This document shows, in pieces, positions 28,376 to 41,409 of a stretch of DNA of 64,000 nucleotides. This DNA comes from Opisthocomus hoazin. Taxonomy: Eukaryota; Chordata; Aves; Opisthocomiformes; Opisthocomidae. The stretch covers positions 6,423,379 to 6,487,378 of the forward strand of contig NC_134439.1 of assembly GCF_030867145.1 (NCBI RefSeq). Reading direction: 5' to 3'. A model generated the notes under the pieces. The model searched no databases. It saw only the letters and a program-made list of their open reading frames with translations, and was not told the DNA's origin. The translations under genes were made by a program, and so were the position numbers. Position 1 is the stretch's first letter. Each line of letters begins with the position of its first letter.

Positions 28376-28872
28376 CTGGAGTGCTGTGCTCAGCTCTGGG
28401 CCCCTCACCACAAGCAGGACATGGAGGGGCTGGAGCGTGTCCAGAGAAGGGCAGCGAGGCTGGGGAGGGGTCTGAAGAACAAGTCTGATGGGGAGTGGCT
28501 GAGGGAGCTGGGGTTGGTCAGTCTGGAGAAGAGGAGGCTGAGGGGAGACCTTCTCGATCTCCACAGCTCCCTGACAGAAGGGTGTAGTGAGGGGTGGTTG
28601 GTCTCTGCTCCCAGGTAACTGCGATAGGACGAGAGGCAATGGCCTCGAGTTGGGGGAGGTTTAGATTGGATATCAGGAAAAATTTCTTCACTGAAAGAGC
28701 GGTCAGGCATTGGACCAGGCTGCCCAGGGTGGTGGTGGAGTCCCCATCCCTGGAGGGGTTCAAAAACTGTGTAGATGTGGCACTTGAGGACATGGTTTGG
28801 CAGGTGTGGTGGGGTTGGGGTTGACGGTTGGACTTGGTGATCCTAGAGGTAGTTTTCAACCTAGGATTCTAT
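28376..28872 (+). mobile_element. CR1 fragment
   Basis: Plus-strand ORF2 C-terminal remnants: a WSAVLSSGP segment, [17 protein letters not shown], the [14 protein letters not shown] block, then [15 protein letters not shown]. It ends at a gattctat tail. It abuts the right edge of the MAP3K14 CpG island. Confidence 0.92.
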
Positions 28873-29014
28873 ATCTGCATCTGGTGTCAGAGCTGCAGCA
28901 AGGCCATGGGAGAGGTGAGGCTGAGCCTTCATCCCCGGGCGCTGTGGAGCCCACTGAAAGGGCTGCAGTCCTGATGCGGAGAGAATGTTTCTGAGTAAGT
29001 TTGTGATAACTTTG

Positions 29015-29135
29015 AATCACAGAATCATTAAGGTTGGAAAAGACCTCAAAGGTTATCATGTCCAACTGTCAACCCAACACCACCATGCCTGCTAAACCAT
29101 GTCCCCAGGTGCCATATCTACATGTTTTTTGAACA
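29015..29135 (-). mobile_element. CR1 3'-end fragment
   Basis: It starts with gaatcacagaatcattaagg and continues gttggaaaagacctcaaagg, the complement of a CR1 3' end of the same subfamily type as the copy at 47149-48026. About 120 bases remain. Confidence 0.85.
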
Positions 29136-32100
29136 CTTTACCAACCTTACTGGTAGGTGGTAGTATTGGTAGGTACTTACATACATTATTGGTAGGGTTT
29201 TTTCCCCTCATTTCATCTGATGCTTCCCAGTAAGTAATGGTTTATTCTTCGGATCCTAATTTGCCCAAGTAGCATTAATCTTTGACCCTAAACATAGGGC
29301 TCAGTTTGGGTAACTCCTGGTCCTTGCCTCAGAGGGCTGGGGGCTACAGAAAATAAATAATTTCAGAGCTAAGAATTTCCAAGCTCCTAAGAACGGACCC
29401 TGATGTACTTGCTGAGTCCCTCTGGATTTGGACTCCGTAGTGTGACGTACAGCATGCTCTGCCCCACGCAGGAGGATGACTCTGCTGTGGCAAAGAGTCT
29501 GTGTATGACAACCGCCGTGATGGTGCTCTGCGCCGCGCTGAAATTCATGGCAGCAGATCCCGTATCCCTCACCTGCGGTATGGACTGGCTCCATACGGGA
29601 GTCTGTTACACTCAGACTCTGCATAGTTTCGAGAGAATTTTTTAGTCCCGAGAGCTCTTTCCTAAGAGAATTAGCTGTGTAGTGTTGCAAAATGATCCCC
29701 TGTTGCCTGGTTACACTACAGAAATGGAGTTAAATGAACCTAGGTCACTGTTATTTGTGGTATGTTCTAGTCAATAGGATATTCTGTAGGTTACTTCAAT
29801 ACCTTTAGAAGTTATGAAAGTGGAGATAGAAAATGTTGGGTGCGGGGTTGCCATCATCAGGTCAGCTCTCGCAGAGAGGCAGCCAGTGGTTACAGGTGTT
29901 TTTCTGTCCCACCTGCAGGAACTGAGCTGTGGTCAGCTCCGAGTGGGGTGTATGGAGAGCACTGCACTTCGGGGCGGGTTCGTGCTCTGTCTGCTCCTGC
30001 GCTTAGGCAGCGCACGTTGTGGTCGCAGAACCTGAGATCCAGCCCAGCTCTGACGTTCCCTGAGTAAAGAATCATCCTTGTGTTCAAGCAGTGGGAAAAC
30101 CTCAAGTGAGGAGGAGTTGCAGTAATGACTGGCCACATCTTCTAAAACCTTGCTTGCTGTCTCCTGCTCACTTAAAGAATGTGGGATGTCTGCTAGTCGA
30201 GACAAAGAACAATCAGAGAAGCTTTTACAAGGCGATGCTTTTCAGGAGTCGAAATAATTTGGCAACAGTTCCGCTTTAAAAATCTAAGGGAGTCTTCGGT
30301 AGGTTATTTTCGCCAGAGTAGTTGTGGTGATCAAAATGTTGCATTCAGAGGTATTTATGACCTCAACATTTTTATCACAGTGGAAAGAAGATAAAACAAA
30401 ACTTTTTAAACAAATTAAAATGGACCTTAATACTCATTTTGTGAGTTTTGAAGAAGCCACACTTTCCACTGAAGTTACATTCTGTAATGGCTTTCTGCAG
30501 AGGGCAGGCAGGAGGTACGCAGGACTGAGGGCCTGAGAAGCACACAGGGAACCTGTTACCAGCCCGGGTTCAGTACTGAAATTCAGAACACTCTGCTTTT
30601 CTTTTGTGGTAAAGTTACGTGAAATGAATAAATGGTCTCAATCAGCTTCCCAGTAGAGAAGTTTGTCCCTCCTGAAGCTCTGATGAGTGTCTTGAAAGCA
30701 GAAACAAAGTGTAAATACTGTAGTAACTCTGGTAGAGCTCTGATAAGTGAGGAGTATTCATGGTGTAGAGTAATAGCTCAAAGAGTCCGTTAGCTGGGAG
30801 TGACCCGAGCAGGTACGGATCTGTCAGAGCCCTCCTGACACCTCTCCAGCAGAAAAAGCGCTTCTGGCGCAGGGTGAGAGCGCAGCGTGCCTGGCCCAGC
30901 GGAGCAGCAGCAGCCCGGCGTGTGGAGGCAGGGCTGGGGACGGGCACTGCCCAACTGCTGCTCTGCCCCTGCGTAGTTCCAGGGCCGCACACAGCCAAGC
31001 TCCGGTTTCTATTGCGGCAATAAAACCCACAAGTAGTTGTCAACGTGAGTACAGATGGAGCGAATGCAAATACAACTGTGTTCCTATTTATGTAAATTGT
31101 ACAGGGAGTATCAGTTACTCGATTTGGCGAGTTGACACAACGAGTTGCATTAATAATTGGTGCAAACTATGCATAGCCCTTCCTTTGGGTGACCCACTAA
31201 TGTCAAGACCAGCTTCTTGGAATGCGTGTGGTGATTATAGTTGCAGCCCAGAGAGCACAGTTGGTTTCACAAAAGGCTTTTTGTTGCTGCCTGGCTTGAT
31301 TTCAGTGATCTACTCTGGGATCACCGACCAAAAAAAGCTTTGAACTTGGGTGTTTTCAATCTGATATTCCAAGTTTGGTGCTTGCTGCGTGTGTAAGAGC
31401 CAAGAGCAGCGTGTGACCAATAGCGAGTTGTAAAGAACTTGAACCAGGCAGTCCTTTGGCAACGTGAGCTTCAGTCAGGGTCTAGAGACGGGGACGGCTC
31501 ATGCCACCACAGCTGATGATCTTCAGCCTCATCCCACCAGCCCAGCTCCAGCCCCTGTGGCATGTCGCTGTTTTAACAGAGGAGAATTCTGACCGCTTTA
31601 CCTCCCCCCTGCCAGCTCCAACTTTATGCAGCTACAGCCTGTGCTCTCTCATCCTCATCCGTTTCCTAGAAATCTGGGTCCAGCCGTCGTGTGCCCCGCT
31701 GAGCTCCAGCACAGGGGGGTGGGCGTCTCTGCCGTAGTGCCTTAGGTTGCTGCTGGCTTTCCCGGGGTCGCTTGTCTTGGCTGAAGGTCACCCCTCGAAA
31801 TGAGGATCCCCTGCTTCCATCAGAGCTGAGGTTTGGTGCCCGGCTCTGGGCAGCTCCCCTGGAGCGCCCGTGCGGAGTAACTCAGGGGCTTGGGGGTGGC
31901 CTGGAGAGCGGCATCCCCCGGGAGCTGCACGCCTGTCAGAGGGTGACCCGGACAGGGCACGGTGCAGGTCCTGCTGGGAGGAGCTCCTCTGGGACGTAGT
32001 GTGGGTAACGATGGTGGAAATGCTCCCTTAGTGTGGATGGGAAAGACCTGAGCTTTGAAACCCAGCGTAACTGGGCTCAGACCCTGCTTGTTTCGCTGTG

Positions 32101-35100
32101 GCATTCAGAGCCAACTAGAGCCAGAAAGTGTAAAACGGGGTTCTCGGCTGTTTCATTCTTCAGAACTTCAACCTGAAGCAACCGGCTGAAAACTTCACCA
32201 TTAAAAAGTTTCACTTCCCAAACAGCGCTGCTCTATAAATACCCGGTGCAGTGGGATATGACATTTACTCCCACACACGAGACACAGCATGCTTTGTAGC
32301 TTGCATACTCCGGGCCTTAACCCTTGAGCTGTCTTTGAGCAAACACAAGGTAAGGAGCCCGCCTCTTCCACGGGACAGACTCACCTTGCAGCCTGCGAGC
32401 TGCTGCGGGTTGCAGTGGAGTAAACGGCGGTAGAACTGCACCCAGGATTATTGTACTTCGTATGGAAAAACTTCTTCAAGCTGTTTGGGTACCATGTGGG
32501 AAAGATGTTGCCGTAGGAGTAGCAGTGCTTTATAAGCACTCTTACCGACAGATCTCAGAGCACTTTCCTGCCCAACCCAGAAGATACACTGAAGGTAGTT
32601 TGCTTTAGTTTCCAGTTCTGCTATTGATTTAAGATCCTTGGCAAATTTCTTAGCTCCCAAGTTGCAGTCCCGTGTAAAACAGGTGATACTGCCTTTCTCC
32701 CGTTCTTTACATGTTGTGTAGATACGTACTGGAAACTCAGCCGGCAGGCTCTGTCTTCGCAGGGTGCGCTGACTGAAGTGCTCAGGTGCTGGTGTTTTAT
32801 AAGTATCCTGTATAAATAGATAAATATCCTCTCTCTATAGATACATCTGTATATCTCAGTGGGAGTACTTTGTAATGTCCCTTTCTTACTGAGAAAGAGA
32901 ATGGTAGATTTAAAAATTAATGGGTCATCTTATCTCATCTTCTTGCGCAACAGAACTTCAGGCAAGCCGTCTATCCCAGTCAGACTTGAACTTGAGCAAG
33001 GTTAGCAAAGCAGTCTCGCGCTGCTGCAGCCGTACCGCTGAGGGAAGAGGAACCCAAGATTTTAAAAGCCCTCGCTTGTAGAATGTTGGCACGTGGCTGT
33101 TTCTCCAGTGCCGAAGGACTATGCAGAAGGGGGTCCACAGAAATGAATCCTGACATTGGAAGTAGGCTGGCTCCGTTATCTCACTGGAGACAGGGAAACA
33201 AATTTAGGCCTGTGTGGAACGGGTCTGGCTCTGATCTGGGCTGCACAACGCTGAGGTGGTTCCCTTCAGGTGAATGGCATATTCATGGCTTGTGTCAGTG
33301 AAAAATAAGAAACAGCCTCGATGCCTCACAAAAGTTTTTCATCAGCTCTTTTGAATACTGAGCAGTTCCAATTAACTGGAGTTTGGCCCCTGCAGGGAAT
33401 ACGCTTGTGTACAGCTTCCTCTTGTCTTTGCCAAACTATGATCAAATTGCTTGTCTTTCTGAACAAGTTCTGCTTTTGGCTCTGGTCTATCATCAGGAAA
33501 CACATGTCAGCCTTTAACAGCTGTGTGTCCTGTTCAGAGCGAGCTCTCGGTCCGAGTCGGGTGCGTACGGAGCAGGGCTCGGGCTTGCTATCGTTTGCTC
33601 ACTTATGGTTGGGAGTAGCGGGTAAACATTGATTTTTGCCTCTCTGCTGTTGAGGTCATCTGAGGATGTCAGCGCTCGCCAAACCAGCTTTCATGAAGCT
33701 GAATCTCCATCAGACTCTTCTGCAGGGGCACCGGCTCTAGCGTATAAAAAGAGGAAATGGGTGCTGGAAAGATAAAGCCAAGACTGTTAAAAGCAGCTTC
33801 TGATTTTGGGTCTTGGCTGCTCAGTTAAGGAAATTTGAGCATTTTTTTTCTTGTAGATTACAAGACTTCTCTTGTAGTGATGACTCCTTCTTGGGAGGGA
33901 ACTTAAAGGGTTTCCAGAATCACTTCTCTGAGAGTGGCAGATTGCATTAGCAACAAAGATGCCACTCACATAAACCTTATAGCATCTCAGATATTAAATG
34001 ACATGTTAGAAAATAAGCACAAAATCTTTCTGAGAATATTACAGTATTCATGTTTTGGGTTTTTTTTTTAAGCCCCAGCTCTGATAGTTAAGCAGTAAAT
34101 GAAAAATTCAAATATTGCTTTTTTTAAAAGAAATTTTTTATATATAGTTTGAGACATCTAGCTCATGAATTCTAAGAAGTTGAGAGGTTGACAGTACTAC
34201 TTTGATTGAATACTCCTTGCTTTAACCGGTAACTCCTTAACCCAAAATGAGCAACAACTTCCTCCGCGGGAGCTGGCTGTAATTCAACTTATTGTAGCCG
34301 TTTGTCAGAAGTACACCCCAGCCACAACTTTTATTCATGAGCACTTAGATCTACATACCCAGTACTTTTAGGGGGGGAAAAATTGTGCTGGATTTTCAGC
34401 CTATCTTCTAGAGGGGCTTTATCTTCACGGATGTGATGAGATCAGTAAGCGAGAAGTTAGTGGGGACGCCTGTCCCTAGCAGCTAACAGGTCAGGGCTGA
34501 AGCGAGAGTGGGTATTCGCTCTGCAGGTTTTGCTTTCTGCATAAAGAGGACTTTGTCCTTAGATAGCCGGTCTGGTCACATCCCACTGTAATTTTGCTAC
34601 GTGACACAATGCAGATAAAATGTTAATAATTATTATTAGATCCCTGGCAGTTAATGTTATCCGCTCCCAAGCTAAGAAGCGGCAGGCAGAGTCCAAAAGC
34701 CGCGTCGACTTGCTGGGTTTCCGAGCGGTGGAGTGCAGGTCGTTCCACAATAATACGCGGCTTGTTGCGAGCGTGACGCCTGGCAAAAAGAATTTGGCTT
34801 CACATTGCAGCCAGGGGACCTGGTGGCTTACCTTTCACTGCAGCCCTGCAGCGCGTCTGCGCAGTGCTCCTCACGCTTGAAAGCGGTGGTTCTGCTGCAG
34901 TACATCTGCAGGCTTGCTCTTTGCGCGGCAGAACGCGTGTAGACACAGGGCTACCTGGGTACTAGCGCGTCCATTTGTAAGAATTAATCTAGTTAGCCAT
35001 TTTTAAAGTCCATAGGATGTGGACAAAAACTGGTTGGCTTACTCAGGTTTCACAGTTGCGTCCTCCCCAGACTGCAGTAGTCGATAAATGACCATTTTCG

Positions 35101-35671
35101 TGTCCATTTCTCTCTTTCCTCGGTATGTAGGGAGGGTAGGAAGGTGCACGGCATTGCATCTGTACTCCTGCATCTCAGACGAGATTCTGTCAGCGTACTG
35201 GGACTGATCTCTGCTGGGCAATTAAGCCACATGAGGCTGAAGAAATTGTGCCTTTTCCCAGCGGTGAGGGCGTGCAGGGGGGCTGTGTTACCTGGAGCAA
35301 AGCCTCAGCCAAGGGACAGAGGGAGGCGGAGGTGGGCAGGGCGGTCGGGTGATGGGCTGTCAGACCCAGGCTGTCTCTAGCAGGCAGGGCGCCCGTGTCC
35401 TGCGATGTGCGGTGTCTGCAGGTGCCGTGACGAGAGGACACCGTCCCCCTTCTCTCATCGTGCCCAGTGGTTCCGTTCCCTGGCAGGCTGAAGGCAGCTG
35501 TCACCCCCGGGTCTCGCCTTAGTGAAGAAAAGGGGCTTGCTCTGGGTGCAGGAGCTTGGAAGCACTTCTGCTCCCGACACTAGGCTTTGGAACAAACTCT
35601 CCAAGGGACAAATAGCGTGGGCTTGAACCCAAACTTCTGCTTCAGGTGTTTCAACTCTGCACCCACCTCCC
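29136..35671. other. intergenic, no gene recognised
   Basis: No CR1 and no recognisable gene. Open frames on both strands at about 29301-29690 (minus) and 29403-29645 (plus) overlap a moderately CpG-containing patch but resemble no family I know. AT-rich stretches occur at 34040-34150. Poly(A)-like signals occur without an associated gene. Confidence 0.45.
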
Positions 35672-36084
35672 TACGAGGAGAGGCTGAGGGAGCTGAGCTT
35701 GTTCAGCCTGAAGAAGAGAAGGCTGCGAGGGGACCTAATAAATGCTTATAAATATCTGAAGGGTGGGTGTCAGGAGGATGGGGCCAAGCTCTTTCCAGTG
35801 GTGCCCAGTGACAGGACAAGGGGCAACGGGCACAAACTGAAGCAGAGGAAGCTCCAGCTGAACATGAGGAAGAACTTCTTCCCTCTGAGGGTGACGGAGC
35901 CCTGGCCCAGGCTGCCCAGGGAGGCTGTGGAGTCTCCTTCTCTGGAGATATTCCAGCCCCGCCTGGACACGGTCCTGTGCAGCCTGTTCTGGGTGACCCT
36001 GCTTCAGCAGGAGGGTTGGACTAGATGACCCACAGAGGTCCCTTCCAACCCCTACTATTCTGTGATTCTGTAATTCTGTGATTC
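35672..36084 (+). mobile_element. CR1 fragment
   Basis: It runs from the [20 protein letters not shown] block through [20 protein letters not shown] to the 3' tail ttctgtgattctgtaattctgtgattc. Conservation within the copy is high, so it is a fairly young insertion. Confidence 0.95.
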
Positions 36085-37192
36085 CTGCAACAGGAATGGA
36101 TCCAGCAACATGGTATGGGAGCGGAGAGGAAATCCTGAGAGCGTTGGGACAGGGAGCCCTCGTGGAGGCTCAGCTGTCGGTGGCTGCTGTTGTGCAGCCT
36201 CCCTTCTGGAATGTCCCCTTTCATCCCAGCCCTTGTCCTCCACTTGAACCTTCAGAAATCCCGAGCAGTCGATAAGCTCCCTCCTCTTACAGGCATTCAG
36301 ATGGTCTGAATTAAAACCCAGCAGCTGCTGCCTGCTGTGTTGCGCTTCCACCCCGTTTCTGCAAAGCAGCCGTGCCCTTGCCTTGCGAGGAGGTTGGCGT
36401 AGCTCCGTGTTCACACCTCCTCACAGCCCCACCACGAGCTGCAGCAGCGGCAAGGAGCTGCCACGCTCTGTATCCTCTTAACAGATTTCTTTACTTGGCT
36501 GCTACATCCCAGTCCCCCACCCAGGTTCTTGTACCACTCCAGACTGTCATCCTGCCCACACACCCCTGCCACCCACCCGGGAGCTCCACTAGCTGCTTTC
36601 AGTGCTGCTCTAGAACAAATTAACAAAATGGCTACATGCAGTTCTAATGCAATTGCACCCATCCACCCATCCACCCACCCACACACCCACCCATCCACCC
36701 ATTTGTCCATCCATCCATCTGTCCACCCATCCACCCACCCATCCACCCACCTCTCCCTCGCTTTGTTTCCCAGTGAAAACCCTGCCCATAAGAGAAGATA
36801 ACCCTCACAAGCCTCAGAGCTGTAACTCCCTCTTTGTGATGCCTTTCATTTTGAACTTCCCAGGTGAAGGACAGTCTTGGGGGAGGGAGCCCAGTGTTGT
36901 CCTCATCCCTACCGCTATATGTGAAGAGAGGTGGAGAGCAATCCATCCAGGGTTCCTTCCGCAAGGTGTGTCCCTGGGGGGAGCAGCACAACTGCAGGGC
37001 CAACAACTGGTGCCCAGAGCTGGGCATGAAACAAGGTACAAGGCAGGTCCAAAGTCAGCTCATCTGCAGGACCGTACAAGAAGACATTCCTCCTCCTGAA
37101 AGAAAACACCTAAAAAAGAGAATGATTTCTTTCACCAGGCTTTATGGCTAGAGGGGGGGGGTCGCTACCTAAATATTTACAGACAGATCAAC
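36085..37192. other. intergenic, tandem repeat only
   Basis: It holds the CCATCCACC array at 36656-36751 and otherwise no feature I can support. Confidence 0.5.
36656..36751. repeat. (CCATCCAC)n-type simple repeat
   Basis: About 96 bases of interspersed CATC/CACC tetramers, interrupted by TTTGTCC and CTGTCC. Open frames through it are Thr/His/Pro-rich on one strand and Trp/Met/Gly-rich on the other and are not genes. Confidence 0.9.
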
Positions 37193-37593
37193 CACAGAAT
37201 CACAGAATATGAGGGGTTGGAAGGGATCTCTGGGGATCCCCCAGCCCAACCCCCTGCCCAAGCAGGGTCACCCAGAGCAGGCTGCCCAGCACCGCGGTCA
37301 GGTGGGGCTGGAACATCTCCAGAGAAGGAGACTCCACAGCCTCCCTGGGCAGCCTGGGCCAGGGCTCCGTCACCCTCAGAGGGAAGAAGTTCTTCCTCAG
37401 GTTCAGCTGGAGCTTCCTCTGCTTCAGTTTGTGCCCGTTGCCCTTTGTCCTGTCGCTGGGCACCACTGAACAGAGTCTGGCCCCGTCCTCCTAACCCCCA
37501 CCCTGCAGATATTTAGAGGCATTTCTAAGGTCCCCTCTCAGCCTTCTCTTCTTCAGGCTCAACAAGCCCAGCTCCCTCAGCCTCTCCTCATAA
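37193..37593 (-). mobile_element. CR1 fragment
   Basis: It starts with the complement of the CR1 tail (cacagaatcacagaatatg) and reads on the minus strand up to the LRELGL block. It is about 400 bases and 5'-truncated. Confidence 0.94.
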
Positions 37594-38672
37594 CCTCATA
37601 ATTGGGGTTTATTGTAGGCAGGCAGACCACAGCTAATATTAGGACCTGGCAAAACATGCAAAAACCAACACCTGGAGTATCTTTGCTTTCCTAACGCAGG
37701 AAGTGCCCTTTGCAAAATAGCCTGGGAGCACACAGGCACCATTTGTCCGTGCTGATAAACGCAAGGCCTGCGGTTTCGCTCTCTGTGAGCACCCTTTAGC
37801 GTCTGTGCCAGTAGATGGGACTTCTTCAGAGTACCCAGCAAGAGGAAACAGGCAGGGCCTCTTGCCTCTGCTGTTTGCTCCAGCCTTGGAAATTCTGGTA
37901 GCAACAATTAGGCAGAATCCTCGTTAGGCAGACCACAGGATGGAGCAGGGACATATCACAAAGTAGGTCTTTACACAGACCTGACGCTTTCTTCCTTAGA
38001 GCAATAGTGCTCCAGCAAAAGCAGCTGGCTCGGTCTTTGCTTATGAAATTAATTATGATAAATCAAAAGTGTCAGGGACTGGAATTTCTAATCAAATTAA
38101 GCCAGACTGTTAAAAAAACTATTTAAATGGAAATGGATAAAAATTCAGTTAGACATTTGGTATTAATCTTACAGAAAAATGCATGCAATGCTTTAAAGTT
38201 AATTACATATTAATCTGCTGCAGAATGACAAAAGCCCTTAAAGCACGCTGTAGGACAGAGATTTTGTCTCTATTTATGACCAATCCAGTAGATAAAAAGA
38301 GAATTCGTACCAGCTAAATGGCAAAGGCAACACCAAGCCACCTCCCCTTGCTTCCTCCAGGACTGCCCGCCCCACACCTGAGACCTGCAGCCCCTCAGCC
38401 ACGCGTGGGGCAGCAGTGGGGCACAGGGAGAGCTGTGGCACCCCGATACCTCGTGCTGCTGCACCCCTCAACCTTCTGCCCGGGGACAGAGGCAGCGCCG
38501 GGCATGGTCTGGCTCACTCACCCCCTATGGATCAGGCTGCCCAGCACCCTTCCGCCTGGCACCGCTCTGCTACGCCGGAGCCGGGCAGTTTGCCACCTCG
38601 CACGCTCCCAGCTTCAGCAGGAGCCAGAGCTTCTCCCTCCACAAGTGGCTGTCTCCCAGATATCCCATATCT
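37594..38672. other. intergenic, nothing recognised
   Basis: The left half is AT-rich and the right half GC-rich. No coding family, RNA gene or repeat is evident. Confidence 0.4.
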
Positions 38673-38790
38673 CTCCCTGGAAACATCCAAGGCCAGGCTG
38701 GACGGGGCTCTGAGCAACCATGTCCCTGTCCATGGACTAAATGACATTTAAAGGTCCCTTCCAGCCCAAACTGTTCTACGATTCTATGAT
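38673..38790 (+). mobile_element. CR1 3'-end fragment, old copy
   Basis: It corresponds to the last 120 bases of CR1 (ctccctggaaacatccaagg, ending tctacgattctatgat). It is more diverged than neighbouring copies. Confidence 0.8.
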
Positions 38791-41409
38791 ATAGCCCGGG
38801 CATGTTTCAGCACGATCGATACCTGCGAGGTGGGTGCAACATCTCAGCCTTTGCCAACCTTTGAAGTTCCTCCTCTTGCTCTTTGAAGCACTGCTCAACA
38901 CATGCCTACCCGTTCTGATGTTAATAGTGCAGGTTAGAGTCAGCGGGGAGATCGAGATGCGCTTGCTGCAAGGTTGCACCAGAGAGGTGGTTCCATGATC
39001 TGTCGTGTTTTCCAGACGAAGCTCAGGGCTGGTCATGCCTGCAAAGAACAGCCAAAAGCCTTCAAGCTGCAGCATTCCAGCCCACAGCCAACGCCCGGCC
39101 TCTAGACTTCAGCCAAAGGGGCGATGGTTGGTTCCCCACAGTGCACACACACGGGTGAAGTCACACGTCGCTCTCTGTCGCTGGGCTTGGCAAAGCCGAG
39201 GTGCTCGTGTTTGTGGGGCGTGCTGTTCGCTCGAGGAACCCGGTAGCAACAGCAACAAAACGGTAATGGGTTTGAAAAACACGACGAGAAACCCTGTGGT
39301 GAGTCTGCTGGATCTCCAGACAAGCAAATTCACACTCTTCAGAGGACGTGGTATTAGCTCGAGGGCTAAACCTACCCATTCCCACACCGTTTCTGTTGTC
39401 CTGACTCATTGGACTAACCTCTCCTCCGCAGGGAGTTCTTTTGTCACAAAAATGGTTCCCCATAAGGCCAGCTGGCATCCTGAGGCTGTCTGAATTTTTT
39501 GGTCACTGAATAAAATGAGAAAGGAGTCAGCTCAGACTGTTACAAATCCGAAGCCTTTGAGTAGTCCTAGACATTTGCTGTTTGCTGTAAACATTTGCCA
39601 CACAGTTTTCGTGGGGAGTCCTTTTCCCAAGATCAATATTTGAAAAGAGGGTGAAGCCCTCACAGCAAACATTGCTGGCCTGTAGCATGGAGAAGCGAAG
39701 TGGTGCTGCTGGGTTAAATTCCCCCAGTCTCAGTGGAAGCACCCAGGATGTCTCCATGCAGTTCTCCAGGCAAAGTCTAGGAGCAGCATTTGTATTTGAT
39801 TCATTCCCGTTGTAGGCTGGACTTCGGAAGATTCAAGCTGAGCTTTAGGGAACCTCTCTGAAGGTCACCGTAACCTCAAATTTTCCATCCAGTCCTTCGC
39901 AGTGGTCGAGGTGATGTTGCACCTACTGGGTGCAGGCAGGGAGGGGAACAGAAGCTCCTGCTGGGGTCTGGCAGATTGAGCTGCTCCTTTTCTGCCCGAT
40001 CTGTGCTTTTCTGTCGGTCACATCAGAAGGAAGTTTTGGAGGAAAAGGAAATGGAGTCAACAAGAGCTTTCTGGACAGCGGCGTGTACGTGGCCCGAGCT
40101 CCCTCCCTGTCTCCGGCTGGGTTCCTGTCCCCACACTGTTTGGACACAGAAAGGCAGGGTGTTCTTGGAGGTGGTCTCCGGACCATGAGAGAGGCCCAGG
40201 TGTGTTCGCTGATGAACTTCTGTTGCTGTCAGATGCTTGAAACAGCTTGAGCCTCACCCTTGAGTATGATCAGAAGGGACCTGGTCACACGGTTGTTGGG
40301 ATGAGGGTGTGGGTCTGGTGCTGCCACTGCGAAAGGCAAACTGGGAGGAGTTCAAAAAGCCTTCCAGGAATGATTGGAGGTGGGACAGACGCGCCTAACA
40401 GACTAAAGCAAGGCTATGTTGAGTTTGTTTAACTAAGAAAAGGTTAAGGAGTGACTCAGTCACAGTCTCCAATGAAGATTCTGATGTTAGAGGGTAGTTA
40501 TTTTAACAAATAGAAGAATAACAAGTGTCAACAGCCAGAACGAGAGAGGAGGCAAATTCAGGCTAGCGTGAAGAGCAGGATTGGCGCGTTGGAGCCACGG
40601 CAACAGCTCTCCATCAGCGAAGTCCTGAAATCGAATCCAGTGTCTGTCCAAGCTGTGGGCTCGACCATCTCCCGCAGCTTATCCTGCGTTAAAGTGAATG
40701 GGTCTTGTCACAACATGGAATTGCAACAGAAGATAAAGTGATCGTTATATCCTGTCCCTGCCTCGCGTCCTGCTGCCCTGCCCAGGGTCTGACTCAGAGA
40801 CTGGCTCTCTGTGTTGGCTGGTGCCACACCAGACGCGGAAAGAGCCCCATTCATCGGCGGGATCCCGAGATGCTCTTGCAGCAGACGGCACTGGAAAAGT
40901 TGTTGCATTGCCAAGTTCAGATGGGAGCCTGATTTTGTTCTCCCTGTACACAGGCTTAGACATGTCTTAACCCAGCAAAGAATTATTACAGATAAGAGAA
41001 ACAACTCTCTTATTCAGTAGAAAGCAGCTTCTACCCTGTGAAGAAATAGGTTCTTTTTTAATACAAACTTTAAAAAGTCACCTCTGGAAAAAAAGAAACC
41101 AGTGTCTTTCACAAGAAAAACAAGTCTAGGGAGACTATAACGCATCTTTCATCCCCTTCCTCCCACAGGACACTCATTTCCCTCCCCCACCACGTGCGTT
41201 CTCAGGGTTCTGGATACAGGAGCCTGTGCTGCCAGCTCGGACAGGGCTGCGTCCCCTGGAGCCACACATGCCCTCCCCCATTCCACAAGCAGAAGGCAGC
41301 GTTTCTCTGCCGGTTTCACCAACGGGCTGCGGAGGCTGTTGTAAAAAATCCAGAGATCGCTTGTGCCATTTTTAGGACTGATCCCTCTGCTCCTGGGCTT
41401 CGGGAACAG
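38791..41409. other. intergenic, nothing recognised
   Basis: Open frames at 39005-39493 and 39930-40250 show no family features and have no splice or codon support. No repeats were recognised. Confidence 0.4.

Noticed and set aside
27059-28488. Many long open frames in the CpG island
   Set aside because: Arg/Pro/Gly/Ala-rich in every frame, as expected from extreme GC. No homology recognised; the region is better read as promoter and non-coding exon 1.
36411-37099. Trp/Gly/Met-rich and Thr/His/Pro-rich frames
   Set aside because: They run through the CCATCCACC simple repeat.
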